DNA of 13,810 nt. Source: Bacillota bacterium (GTDB taxonomy: Bacteria; Bacillota_I; Bacilli_A; RFN20; CAG-826). The notes beneath the pieces were generated by a model that worked only from the letters and a program-made list of their open reading frames with translations, had not been told where the DNA came from and made no database searches. The stretch is from assembly GCA_026387995.1 (NCBI GenBank), contig JAPLKQ010000165.1:1-13810 (forward strand). Direction: 5' to 3'. The translations under genes were made by a program, and so were the position numbers. Shown here in pieces: positions 1 through 6,382 of this stretch. The stretch's first letter is position 1, and each line of letters begins with the position of its first letter.

Positions 1-284
1 CCGGTCTTTTCACGGAGCTTCGCCGCCAGCCACCGGTACCCATGCGACGGGTGTTTTCCGTGGATTTCCCGCAACAACTTGATGTTTGTCATCCTACTGA
101 CCGCCCTCGCCGTTGGGCTTTTCACGCGAAACCGCCATTTATAGTATCCGGATCGGTTCGTTTCCATCTGCCAGCAAAGCATCGTCACGCCATATTTACT
201 CGATAATGATTCAATTATTTCGTATTCTTCCCTTTGATAGGAACGAATTCCTTTTTTGAACCAGCTCCTTTCACATAGTACCCT
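1..284 (-). CDS. IS3-family transposase OrfB, partial (runs off left edge)
   Basis: Read on the minus strand in the -1 frame relative to orfA, from the slippage codon at 284 to the window edge, there is an open frame of about 94 codons. It contains a segment like the IS150 OrfB N-terminus: SKYGVTMLCWQMETNRSGYY followed by KWR, where the family has a Cys/Arg-rich helix and the Ser-Gly-Tyr-Tyr-Lys-Trp motif. Near the edge is HPSHGYRWLAAKL, the entry to the integrase core (family pattern IH..HPxYGYRR). The DDE residues lie outside the window. The frame has no convincing start with a ribosome binding site of its own, so it is most likely made as an OrfAB fusion by -1 frameshifting, giving the active transposase. 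No stop interrupts the visible part. Confidence 0.9.
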
Positions 285-595
285 TTTTTTAACCGCGCTA
301 TCTCGATGTCCTTCTTCATGTTTTCCAGACGGAGACGGTCGATCTCGGAAAGATGTTTTCCCGTATGCAAGGCCGCATAAATATTCCCTGATCCACTCAT
401 TCCCGTTTTCGATTTTAGCCCATTAATTCCGTTCATTTCGTACTTTTTTGTCCAATCATCAAATACTGTTCTATCGATACCCCGACTCTCCGCAAAGACT
501 CTCTTCGATTGCTCAGAATTAAAATACTCTTTGATCAAACACTCTTTTTCTGCAGGCGTTCGCATCACGTTTTTCGTCCCTTTTGATCTTCCCAT
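215..595 (-). CDS. IS3-family transposase OrfA (helix-turn-helix protein)
   Basis: This 126-residue protein is the DNA-binding subunit of an IS150-like element. It recognises the terminal repeats and contributes the N-terminus of the OrfAB transposase. Residues about 12-55 form the helix-turn-helix (a segment around CLIKEYFNSEQSKRVFAESR, then GIDRTVFDDWTKKYE). They are followed by the typical Gly-Ile-Asn-Gly-Leu-Lys stretch. A basic, leucine-rich helix at about 83-106 (LSEIDRLRLENMKKDIEIAR) fits the leucine zipper used for multimerisation. The start is the ATG at 595, preceded by a strong GGAGG at 9-base spacing. After the slippery A tract the zero frame continues about 25 codons to a TAA, giving the free OrfA form, usually a repressor of transposition in this family. 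Confidence 0.92.
   Translation of the reverse strand: MGRSKGTKNVMRTPAEKECLIKEYFNSEQSKRVFAESRGIDRTVFDDWTKKYEMNGINGLKSKTGMSGSGNIYAALHTGKHLSEIDRLRLENMKKDIEIARLKKGYYVKGAGSKKEFVPIKGKNTK
284..290 (-). other. Programmed -1 frameshift heptamer joining orfA to orfB
   Basis: On the minus strand the orfA frame reads TTA AAA AAA GGG, so the heptamer is A-AAA-AAA. Slipping back one base makes the next codon AGG at 284-282, and this frame continues open into orfB. A_AAA_AA(A/G) is the classic slip site of IS3 elements. A small hairpin with a UUCG loop (arms 239-243 and 248-252) lies about 31 bases downstream, farther than usual stimulators. Confidence 0.8.
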
Positions 596-624
596 TTTTA
601 AACCTCCATTGAGAAAAGATTAAC

Positions 625-664
625 AAAAAAAGTAGACTAGGAGTTTTTTTCCTTGTCTACTTTT
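625..664 (-). terminator. Leftward intrinsic terminator between asnS unit and the IS
   Basis: Bases 628-637 (AAAAGTAGAC) pair perfectly with 655-664 (GTCTACTTTT). After one mismatch, four more pairs follow (639-642 with 650-653), closing on a short T-rich loop. On the minus strand the hairpin is followed by seven U residues (631-625), the usual terminator layout. The plus-strand reading has only four U after the stem. It sits downstream of the 66-residue gene, so it should end the asnS transcript. It also shields orfA from read-through, as terminal hairpins of many insertion sequences do. It may itself belong to the IS end. Confidence 0.7.
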
Positions 665-712
665 ACGTTATCACTTCAGATGCGAGGTTTTTTTGTCTCG
701 TTGTGTTTGATT

Positions 713-913
713 TTACAGATGCGAGAGGATGGCTACAACGGCGCTCGACGAGGAGCCAAAGGTCTGTTGGAATAATTGATAGATATCAAAGATCACTAAG
801 CCCATCAGCGCTAAGTCGATAATCAGCAAAAAGATAAAAAGACGTTTTTGCTGACGTTTTTGTCTTCGGAGTTCAATTTCTTCGAATTTTGCCGGTTCTT
901 GCGATAGTGCCAT
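713..913 (-). CDS. Small single-pass membrane protein, unknown function
   Basis: I do not recognise this 66-residue protein. Residues 1-24 are hydrophilic and strongly charged, with a basic run (RRQKRQQKR, about 16-24) right before a hydrophobic segment at about 25-47 (LFIFLLIIDLALMGLVIFDI). By the positive-inside rule the N-terminus should face the cytoplasm. The tail is short and Ser/Gln-rich (QQTFGSSSS). The start at 913 has a full AGGAGG whose first bases are the TAG stop of asnS, so translation is almost certainly coupled to asnS with a 9-base gap. The strong initiation signals argue that it is a real gene rather than a chance frame. SecE-sized proteins are similar in length, but I see no SecE signature, so no function is assigned. 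Confidence 0.72.
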   Translation of the reverse strand: MALSQEPAKFEEIELRRQKRQQKRLFIFLLIIDLALMGLVIFDIYQLFQQTFGSSSSAVVAILSHL

Positions 914-922
914 GGGACCCTC

Positions 923-2311
923 CTAGTATTTGAGCGAGCCGGGCGTACGGGGATAAACCTGAACGTCGCGGATGTTGCCCATACCCGTAATATACATCAT
1001 GAAGCGGTCAAAGCCAATGCCGAAACCGGCATGCTTGCAGCCGCCGTAACGACGTAAGTCTAAATACCATTCCAAACCCTCGGCATTGCCGATTTTGTCC
1101 ATTTTTTCTTTGAGCAGATCATAACGTTCCTCGCGTTGCGAACCGCCGACTAATTCACCGATGGCGGGAACAAGCAAATCGCAGGCTGCGACTGTCTTTC
1201 CATCATCATTCAAGCGCATATAGAAAGATTTGATTTCCTTAGGATAGTCCGTGAGGAAAACCGGTCCTTTTACGATTTGTTCGGTAATATAGCGTTCGTG
1301 TTCGCTCTGTAGATCCATGCCCCAGACAATGGCATCATTTTCAAATTTGTGTCCGGCCGCTTTGGCTTTCAGCAATTCCTGAATGGCTTCGGTATAGGGC
1401 ATCCGTTTGAAAGGCGATTCGACAACATGCTTTAACCGTTCTGCTAAAGTCGTATCGATCATGGTATTGAAAAAGTTCATTTCTTCTGGGCAATTTTCGT
1501 TGACATATTGGATGCAGAACTTCACGCAATCTTCGATTAAGTCCATGTCATCGTTTAAATCGGCAAAGGCGATTTCCGGTTCGACCATCCAGAACTCGCT
1601 GGCATGGCGGATCGTATTGCTGATTTCGGCACGGAAAGTCGGCCCAAACGTATAGACGTCACGGAAGGCCAACGCTAAGGCTTCGACATGCAGTTGTCCC
1701 GACACTGTCAAACACGCTGGTTTGCCAAAGAATGCGTTCGGGTCTTTGCCGCCGGTGATGACGGAAAAGACTTCGCCAGCGCCTTCGGCATCGTTGCCGG
1801 TAATAATCGGAGTATGGACATAGACAAAACCTTGTCCTTGGAAGAATTCATGAATCGCCATCGATAAAACGCTCCGGACACGATAAACGGCGCTGAAGGT
1901 ATTGGTCCGTGGCCGTAAATGGGCAATATCACGGAGAAATTCGAAACTATGCCGTTTCTTCTGCAGGGGGTAATCTTCGGCAACGCCACCAAGTAAAACG
2001 ATGCTCGTGACTTTGATTTCAAAAGGTTGTTTAAGTTCGGGAGTCAAAGCGAAATGACCGACCACTTCAATCGCGGATCCAGTCGAATAACGCTTGATTT
2101 CGTCGAAAGAAGCAATTTCTTTATTGTTGTAAACAAGTTGAGCATTCTTAAAGTAAGTGCCATCATTGAGTTCGATGAATCCGATGGAACCGTTATCGCG
2201 GTTCGTCCTGACCCAGCCTTCGAGATGGACTTCCTTAAGGGCAGCCAATGCTTGGTGGTCCTGACTTATGCAAAGTTCATAAAGTTCGCGGACAGTAATG
2301 TATTCAGCCAT
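923..2311 (-). CDS. asnS: Asparagine--tRNA ligase (AsnRS)
   Basis: This class II aminoacyl-tRNA synthetase activates asparagine with ATP and charges tRNA-Asn in the cytoplasm. The 462 residues match the usual family length. An N-terminal OB-fold anticodon-binding domain spans about 25-110. Motif 1 is around 162-172 ([12 protein letters not shown]). Motif 2 is at 226-245 ([20 protein letters not shown]), with the FRAE...RH...EF core that separates AsnRS from AspRS. Motif 3 is at 430-436 (GFGIGFDR). The C-terminus carries the expected [11 protein letters not shown]. The start at 2311 follows GGAG at about 8 bases. A promoter lies just upstream (2349-2378), so it need not depend on the t6A operon. 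Having its own AsnRS suggests Asn-tRNA need not be made by GatCAB transamidation. Identification is secure. Confidence 0.97.
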   Translation of the reverse strand: MAEYITVRELYELCISQDHQALAALKEVHLEGWVRTNRDNGSIGFIELNDGTYFKNAQLVYNNKEIASFDEIKRYSTGSAIEVVGHFALTPELKQPFEIKVTSIVLLGGVAEDYPLQKKRHSFEFLRDIAHLRPRTNTFSAVYRVRSVLSMAIHEFFQGQGFVYVHTPIITGNDAEGAGEVFSVITGGKDPNAFFGKPACLTVSGQLHVEALALAFRDVYTFGPTFRAEISNTIRHASEFWMVEPEIAFADLNDDMDLIEDCVKFCIQYVNENCPEEMNFFNTMIDTTLAERLKHVVESPFKRMPYTEAIQELLKAKAAGHKFENDAIVWGMDLQSEHERYITEQIVKGPVFLTDYPKEIKSFYMRLNDDGKTVAACDLLVPAIGELVGGSQREERYDLLKEKMDKIGNAEGLEWYLDLRRYGGCKHAGFGIGFDRFMMYITGMGNIRDVQVYPRTPGSLKY

Positions 2312-2348
2312 AAGAACAACTCCTTTTTAAAACGCTTTCAGTGTTTTT

Positions 2349-2378
2349 ATTATAGTCGTTTTAGCGACGCTTTGTCGA
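2349..2378 (-). promoter_or_regulatory. Sigma-A-type promoter of asnS
   Basis: On the minus strand TCGACA (2378-2373, five of six matches to TTGACA) is followed after 18 bases by a perfect TATAAT (2354-2349). The predicted start is about 30 bases before the asnS ATG. The -35 lies 11 bases beyond the tsaD stop, so asnS can be transcribed separately from the t6A operon. No clear terminator separates the two. Confidence 0.75.
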
Positions 2379-2388
2379 TAAAATTGGG

Positions 2389-3402
2389 CTAAAACTCTTC
2401 ATAATGATCGATTTGCCAATTCGGGTCCACCGCGATATCAAGGGGAGCGAAAAGCTTTTTTTCATATAAGTACATGCCGACTTTGGCAATCATCGCGGCA
2501 TTGTCGGTGCAGCACCACATCGGCGGGATGATGACGTCAACGCCCGTGCCTTGGAGCTTGCTGACGATTTGTGCACGTAGCAGGCTGTTTGCCGAAACGC
2601 CGCCCGCCAAAACGACTTGCTTGACATGGAATTCGTCGACCGCATGCATGGTTTTTTCAATAATCATGCCAATGGCGGTTTCCTGGAAGGAACAACATAA
2701 ATCCTCAACATTGATTTTCTCGCCACGTTGTTCGGCACCATGAACCAGATTGATGACGGAGGTCTTGAGACCCGAATAGGAAAAGTTATAACTATGATCG
2801 TGCAACGGTCTCGGTAATTTGTAAGTGGGATGGCCTTTTTTGGATAAAGCGTCAATGGGGATGCCGCCGGGATAAGGCAAGCCAAGGACGCGGGCGACTT
2901 TGTCATAGCATTCGCCGATGGCGTCATCGCGCGTTTCGCCGATGATTTCGAAGTGAAGGTGTTCTTTCATGATCACAAGTTCAGTATTGCCACCGCTCAC
3001 GACAACGGCCAGACAAGGAAAAATCAGCGGTTTGACATATTCGTTAGCATAAATATGAGCTGCTAAATGATGAACGGGGATTAAGGGCTTGTGATAAAGC
3101 ATTGCCAGCGTTTTGGCAGCTTGAAGCCCCACATGCAAGGCACCGATTAAACCCGGCCCTCTTGTCACGGCAAAAGCATCGATTTCTTCGAGTTTAACGT
3201 TGGCTTTTTCAAGAGCTTCCTTAAGGACAATCGATATATTCTCGGCATGGAGACGAGACGCGATTTCCGGCATGACTCCGCCGTATTTTTTATGAACTTC
3301 AATCTGCGTCGAAACGATGTTTGATAAAAGTTTGTCATCGCGGATGATGGCGACGGCCGTTTCGTCACAGCTGCTTTCGATGGCTAAAATAGTCGTGCTC
3401 AT
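2389..3402 (-). CDS. tsaD: tRNA t6A37 threonylcarbamoyltransferase TsaD
   Basis: TsaD transfers the threonylcarbamoyl group from threonylcarbamoyl-AMP to A37 of ANN-decoding tRNAs, working with TsaB and TsaE. The 337 residues are full length. Visible signatures are the N-terminal ESSCDETA (9-16), the metal-binding HHLAAH (His112 and His116, an HxxxH pair), VSGGNTELV (136-143), YPGG (177-180), GGVSANSLLR (267-276) and CTDNAAM (298-304), whose Asp300 is the remaining metal ligand of this ASKHA-fold family. It is the last gene of tsaE-tsaB-rimI-tsaD and its ATG overlaps the rimI stop by four bases, so it is translationally coupled. The TsaC/Sua5 partner that makes the threonylcarbamoyl-AMP intermediate is not in the window. 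Confidence 0.97.
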   Translation of the reverse strand: MSTTILAIESSCDETAVAIIRDDKLLSNIVSTQIEVHKKYGGVMPEIASRLHAENISIVLKEALEKANVKLEEIDAFAVTRGPGLIGALHVGLQAAKTLAMLYHKPLIPVHHLAAHIYANEYVKPLIFPCLAVVVSGGNTELVIMKEHLHFEIIGETRDDAIGECYDKVARVLGLPYPGGIPIDALSKKGHPTYKLPRPLHDHSYNFSYSGLKTSVINLVHGAEQRGEKINVEDLCCSFQETAIGMIIEKTMHAVDEFHVKQVVLAGGVSANSLLRAQIVSKLQGTGVDVIIPPMWCCTDNAAMIAKVGMYLYEKKLFAPLDIAVDPNWQIDHYEEF

Positions 3403-3839
3403 AGACCCAGCCTCTTTTCCATATACAAGGCATCATCGCCATTATCGTAATAAACTTTCTTGATAAACTTTCCGGTAAAACCGAATTTTTCATAAAGGGC
3501 GATGGCGTTTTTATTGTGCGTGCGTACTTCCAAAGTTAAGCTTTTTACGCCGGAGGCTATCAGCCGTTTCTCAGCGTCGATCAATAGCGACATGCCAATG
3601 CCTTTGTGGCGAAGCCCCGTCATCACGGCGATTTGATTGATGCAGCCACTATCAAACGTAATCCAAAAATCAATGAAGCCGATGACAATCTCATTTTCGG
3701 TCGCGACATAGATGTGGCCGAAAGGATTAGCCGTTAATTCATAGAGAAACTGTGATTCATTCCAAGGGAGCAAAAAACTCACGGCCTCAATATCGAGAAC
3801 CTGGGGTAAATCACTTTTTTTCATTGGACGGATAATCAT
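3399..3839 (-). CDS. rimI: Ribosomal protein S18 alanine N-acetyltransferase RimI-like (GNAT)
   Basis: This 146-residue GNAT acetyltransferase is predicted to acetylate the N-terminal alanine of ribosomal protein S18 using acetyl-CoA. The acetyl-CoA pyrophosphate loop is RHKGIG (77-82, pattern R/Q-x-x-G-x-G/A). It is followed by the LEVRTHNKNAIALYEKFGF segment (103-121), very typical of RimI with its conserved Asn and Tyr. An N-terminal MIIRPMKKSDL and a hydrophobic strand VIGFIDFWI (52-60) complete the fold. It lies between tsaB and tsaD, three bases after tsaB and overlapping tsaD by four bases, which is the common Bacillota order. RimI-type identity rests on family signature and position. 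Other GNAT substrates cannot be excluded. Confidence 0.9.
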   Translation of the reverse strand: MIIRPMKKSDLPQVLDIEAVSFLLPWNESQFLYELTANPFGHIYVATENEIVIGFIDFWITFDSGCINQIAVMTGLRHKGIGMSLLIDAEKRLIASGVKSLTLEVRTHNKNAIALYEKFGFTGKFIKKVYYDNGDDALYMEKRLGL

Positions 3840-3842
3840 CGT

Positions 3843-4427
3843 TTATTCCTTCAAATAAACTGGGGTCAAGCCCAGTTTGTCTTTCACTGGCAAAATATCT
3901 TTTTTGAGGCTTAACATCTCTGTTAGCGGATTGACTTTAATGGCTTTGATTCCCAAATATTCGGCATCCCCGCTAATTAAATAACTAGGATGGCTGGCAA
4001 TATATTCCTTAGCCTCCGCGTTTGTCATGATGGTGTCCTGGACAATGACTTTAGCGCCTTGGTAAACGCCGATATAAGAGCGCTCGCTGCGGGCGTTAAT
4101 GAGTACGATCGTCGGCTTTTCGCCCACTTTAAGAGCTTGTAGGGAAGAAACTGCATAGAGCGGGATGTCTAAGGCAAAAGCCATGACTTTGGCTACTGTC
4201 AGGGCAATGCGGACTCCCGTATAAGAGCCAGGCCCAAACGAAACGATGATTGACGAAATATCGGCACGCTCAATATGGTTACGATTGAGCAGTTTATCGA
4301 GTTCAGGAATTAATAATTCGCTTTGCTTCTGCCAAGCTTCGTAAGAGATTTGGTCAATCATGACATCGTTTTTTGCGATGCCAACGGCCAAATCACGGAA
4401 AGAACTATCCAATAATACAGTAATCAT
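3843..4427 (-). CDS. tsaB: t6A complex subunit TsaB
   Basis: TsaB is the inactive TsaD paralogue that forms the platform of the bacterial t6A synthase (TsaB-TsaD dimer, joined by TsaE). The 194-residue protein begins with the ASKHA strand MITVLLDSSF and carries the family signature SFGPGSYTGVRIALTVAK (63-80), followed by ALDIPLYAVSSLQAL. It lacks the metal-binding HxxxH of TsaD, as expected. It is a little shorter than the usual 210-230 residues, with a compact C-terminal half. Its ATG at 4427 overlaps the tsaE stop by four bases (ATGA), so it is translationally coupled to tsaE. Confidence 0.95.
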   Translation of the reverse strand: MITVLLDSSFRDLAVGIAKNDVMIDQISYEAWQKQSELLIPELDKLLNRNHIERADISSIIVSFGPGSYTGVRIALTVAKVMAFALDIPLYAVSSLQALKVGEKPTIVLINARSERSYIGVYQGAKVIVQDTIMTNAEAKEYIASHPSYLISGDAEYLGIKAIKVNPLTEMLSLKKDILPVKDKLGLTPVYLKE

Positions 4428-4843
4428 TGATATATCTCCTTCATGTTGTTAAACATTTTTTCATAGGCCACATTGGTCGTCGACACATGAATTTCCCGTT
4501 CATCCCCGCCTAAGTTGCGAATGACGATATGCAAGGCGTTGGCAGGAATCAGTTTGTTGATGAATTGCGGCCACTCAATCAAGGTGATGCCGTTGCCTTC
4601 GATGAATTCTTCAAGACCGAGATCTTTGTTCCCGTCTTCGAGACGATAGGCATCAAAGGTCGGGCTAATGACATGTTCGTGGATTCCGAGTCCGGCGGCA
4701 ACGCCACTCGCAAACGTCGTTTTTCCAGCGCCTAAATCACCCGATAAGGTGATGACGCTTTGAACTGATAAATAAGGGACAACAAAACGTCCGAAACCAG
4801 CGGTTTCTTTTTGCTCATGGGTTTTAAAAGTGTAATCGAGCAT
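4424..4843 (-). CDS. tsaE: t6A complex ATPase TsaE, with an internal deletion
   Basis: TsaE is the P-loop ATPase that binds the TsaB-TsaD interface and resets the t6A synthase. The Walker A GDLGAGKT is at 35-42, the SPTF segment at 60-63, the Asp-Ala-Tyr-Arg-Leu motif at 64-68, LGLEEF at 75-80 and the IEWP motif at 89-92. In typical TsaE proteins (for example B. subtilis YdiB, recalled) about 16 residues, ending in a His-x, lie between SPTF and the Asp-x-Tyr-Arg motif. Here they are absent and SPTF runs straight into DAYRL, which explains the short length of 139. The Walker residues, the motif Asp and the Glu of IEWP are kept and the frame is intact, so it may still work. First gene of the operon; ATG preceded by GAGGA. 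Confidence 0.93.
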   Translation of the reverse strand: MLDYTFKTHEQKETAGFGRFVVPYLSVQSVITLSGDLGAGKTTFASGVAAGLGIHEHVISPTFDAYRLEDGNKDLGLEEFIEGNGITLIEWPQFINKLIPANALHIVIRNLGGDEREIHVSTTNVAYEKMFNNMKEIYQ

Positions 4844-4864
4844 ATAAATTCCTCGTCGCGAAAT

Positions 4865-4873
4865 ATTATAACA
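4865..4873 (-). promoter_or_regulatory. Extended -10 promoter of the t6A operon
   Basis: The minus strand reads TGT-TATAAT (4873-4865), a perfect extended -10 (TGnTATAAT). The predicted start is about 15 bases before the tsaE ATG. No good -35 hexamer is present at 17 bases, and that region is occupied by the palindrome at 4877-4895, so a bound regulator would block this promoter. Confidence 0.65.
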
Positions 4874-4876
4874 TAG

Positions 4877-4895
4877 TGAGTAATAATATTACTCA
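4877..4895. promoter_or_regulatory. Perfect 19-base palindrome, candidate operator between divergent promoters
   Basis: TGAGTAATAATATTACTCA is a perfect inverted repeat with 9-base arms around one central base. It lies between the tsaE extended -10 (4865-4873) and the reductase -10 (4916-4921). It overlaps the upstream part of the first and the -35 position of the second, which is where a dimeric repressor or activator would act. It does not match a box I can name with confidence (it is not a clear PerR, Fur, NrdR or CtsR site). It is not followed by a T tract, so a terminator role is unlikely. Confidence 0.55.
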
Positions 4896-4915
4896 TTCTG
4901 GCATGTCGATTTGTG

Positions 4916-4921
4916 TATAAT
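4916..4921 (+). promoter_or_regulatory. -10 box of the ferredoxin-NADP reductase gene
   Basis: A perfect TATAAT stands 19 bases before the ATG at 4941. The -35 region is poor and coincides with the edge of the palindrome at 4877-4895. A start near 4928 would give a leader of only about 13 bases, still including the GAGG at 4930-4933. Confidence 0.6.
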
Positions 4922-4940
4922 AATGACATGAGGTTTACCC

Positions 4941-5855
4941 ATGCATGAATTGATTATCGTCGGCGGCGGTCCCATTGGTTTATACGCCGCTATCTTGGCA
5001 AATAAAAAAGGCATCAAGGGTCTGCTTTTTGAAAGTAGCGAGGTTTTGGGCGGACAATTAATGGAATTATACCCCGAAAAAGAAATTGTCGACATTCCCG
5101 AAATACCGATGACAACCGCAAAAGACTATATTGATCATCTCATTATGCAAGTCAATAAAGTCAAAGATGGAATTGTCATTCATACCCAAGAAAAAGTACT
5201 TGGCATTGCGTCTAGAAAAACCGGTATCGAAATAAAAACAACGAAGGACACCTACTTAACTAAAACCGTGATCATCGCAACAGGATTAGGCGTATATGTG
5301 CCACGAAAAATGGGCCTGCCGGATGAAGATAAATATTCGAACATTCTTTATTCGCTAAAAAGCGTAAACCATCTCCGGGATAAACGTGTCGTCATTATGG
5401 GCGGCGGCGATTCCGCTTTAGACTGGGCAAAAATGAGTTCCCGCGTTACCAAACACGTCACCATTGTCCACCGCCGCAACGAGTTTCGTGGCGATTATAA
5501 AACAATTCAAGAAATCAGTACAATTACCGTCAAAACCCCATTTATTCCAGTAACTTTGGCCGTTGAGGGAAGCATTGTGACAGCGCTCGAATTAGAGAAC
5601 GTGGCAACGAGCGAACATGAGTGGATTAAAGGTGATTTCTTTTTTGTAAATTATGGTCATATCCCGATGTCTGATTTTTTTGGTCTCGAACGCTTGGGAA
5701 TAGGTGCGAAAGTTGATGAAAAAATGATGACTTCGCTTCCGGGTGTTTTTGCTATCGGCGATGTCGCCGGATATCAAGGAAAATTAAAACGACTGGCACC
5801 AGGTCTCACTGAAGCCAAAATAGCGATTAACGAAATTATTAAAAGAATCAAATAA
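4941..5855 (+). CDS. TrxB-like ferredoxin/flavodoxin--NADP+ reductase (YumC type)
   Basis: This FAD enzyme is predicted to pass electrons between NADPH and ferredoxin or flavodoxin. It has the two-dinucleotide-domain fold of thioredoxin reductase: FAD motif GGGPIGLYAA (8-17), NADPH motif GGGDSALDWA (154-163), the 2'-phosphate-binding HRRNEFR (177-183) and the C-terminal FAD motif GVFAIGDVAGY (268-278). The CxxC redox pair that thioredoxin reductase carries just before the GGGDSA motif is missing (the stretch reads NILYSLKSVNHL), which points to the FNR2/YumC class. Its 304 residues are somewhat shorter than the roughly 330 usual for YumC. The start at 4941 has GAGG seven bases upstream. An overlapping six-codon frame starts at ATG 4928 in another frame. 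It is divergent from the t6A operon and shares its control region. Confidence 0.88.
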   Translation: MHELIIVGGGPIGLYAAILANKKGIKGLLFESSEVLGGQLMELYPEKEIVDIPEIPMTTAKDYIDHLIMQVNKVKDGIVIHTQEKVLGIASRKTGIEIKTTKDTYLTKTVIIATGLGVYVPRKMGLPDEDKYSNILYSLKSVNHLRDKRVVIMGGGDSALDWAKMSSRVTKHVTIVHRRNEFRGDYKTIQEISTITVKTPFIPVTLAVEGSIVTALELENVATSEHEWIKGDFFFVNYGHIPMSDFFGLERLGIGAKVDEKMMTSLPGVFAIGDVAGYQGKLKRLAPGLTEAKIAINEIIKRIK

Positions 5856-5857
5856 GA

Positions 5858-6382
5858 TTATTCGACTATTTTTTCAAAAGCATCAAAATACTCGGTTACA
5901 ATATCTTCTCTAAAAGGAAACGCTTTGGAGTGCATTTTGCTCGTGACGATTTCGACCGTTTTTTGAATGACCGTGTCAAGATCACTGCCATAATTCAGTT
6001 GGGCCTTATGCTTTTCGTATTCATTCTGATCGAGAATCCGGATGGATCCGTCAGGATAAAGTTTTAAATCAAGGTCATAATCAATATATTTGGCCATTCC
6101 CTTGTCAATTAACGTGGGAGAAGCAATATTGCAATAAAAGTTGACACCATCTTCTTTTAACATGCATATGACGTTATACCAGTCTTTTTTGCTGAAAACC
6201 GTGACGGCCGGTTCGTGAGTGTACCAACGACGCCCATCGCCTTCTGTCACTTTGGTTCTGCGGGAAGCCACGACGATAAAATCATCATTATCAGTGATCA
6301 CAAAATTGCGATCCCAGCAACGATGGAGCGCCCCATTATGTTTATAGCTTTGGACTTGTATCCAATGATGTATTAAATCCAT
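5858..6382 (-). CDS. Nucleoside tri-/diphosphate phosphatase, Ntdp/YgaC-like (DUF402)
   Basis: The protein resembles the S. aureus Ntdp and B. subtilis YgaC family (DUF402/UPF0374), metal-dependent phosphatases that hydrolyse nucleoside tri- and diphosphates. Visible signatures are IQVQSYKHNGALHR (8-21), EGDGRRWYTHEPAV (47-60), YCNIASP (83-89), YIDYDLDLKLYPDG (99-112, with the acidic metal-binding cluster Asp101/103/105) and LDQNEYEKH (117-125). I chose the ATG at 6382 (174 residues) rather than the TTG at 6409. GAAGGAAG lies at the right distance before the ATG, and the family proteins begin close to this point. It overlaps the last ten bases of the upstream DUF3137-like gene, so translation is probably coupled. 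Its stop lies two bases from the stop of the convergent reductase gene. Confidence 0.88.
   Translation of the reverse strand: MDLIHHWIQVQSYKHNGALHRCWDRNFVITDNDDFIVVASRRTKVTEGDGRRWYTHEPAVTVFSKKDWYNVICMLKEDGVNFYCNIASPTLIDKGMAKYIDYDLDLKLYPDGSIRILDQNEYEKHKAQLNYGSDLDTVIQKTVEIVTSKMHSKAFPFREDIVTEYFDAFEKIVE

Larger units (their letters stand above)
1..600 (-). mobile_element. Partial IS3-family (IS150-like) insertion sequence
   Basis: The element is read leftwards and has the standard IS3 layout: a small helix-turn-helix orfA, then an overlapping orfB in the -1 frame carrying the start of the DDE integrase region, joined at an A-rich slippery site. Only the orfA-proximal part is in the window. The catalytic core and the far end lie beyond base 1. 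The outer boundary near orfA cannot be fixed because the matching inverted repeat is missing. It probably lies between the orfA ribosome binding site and the stop of the 66-residue gene at 713, perhaps inside the hairpin at 625-664. Whether the copy is intact or active cannot be judged. Confidence 0.8.

Noticed and set aside
680..700. Hairpin GCGAG/CTCG around a T tract as a terminator for the 66-residue gene
   Set aside because: Only four or five pairs form and the T run is in the loop instead of after the stem. The hairpin at 625-664 is the far better terminator.
677..725. 10-base direct repeat CAGATGCGAG at 677-686 and 716-725, as a possible target-site duplication
   Set aside because: The copies lie on the same side of the IS only 29 bases apart. 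IS3 elements duplicate 3-5 bases flanking both ends, so it is not an insertion footprint. It may be a local duplication of the gene end.
2027..2392. A 121-codon plus-strand frame antisense to asnS
   Set aside because: It lies almost entirely inside the secure asnS gene, has no domain signature, and arises from the codon bias of the real gene. The same applies to the shorter antisense frames inside asnS, tsaD and tsaE.
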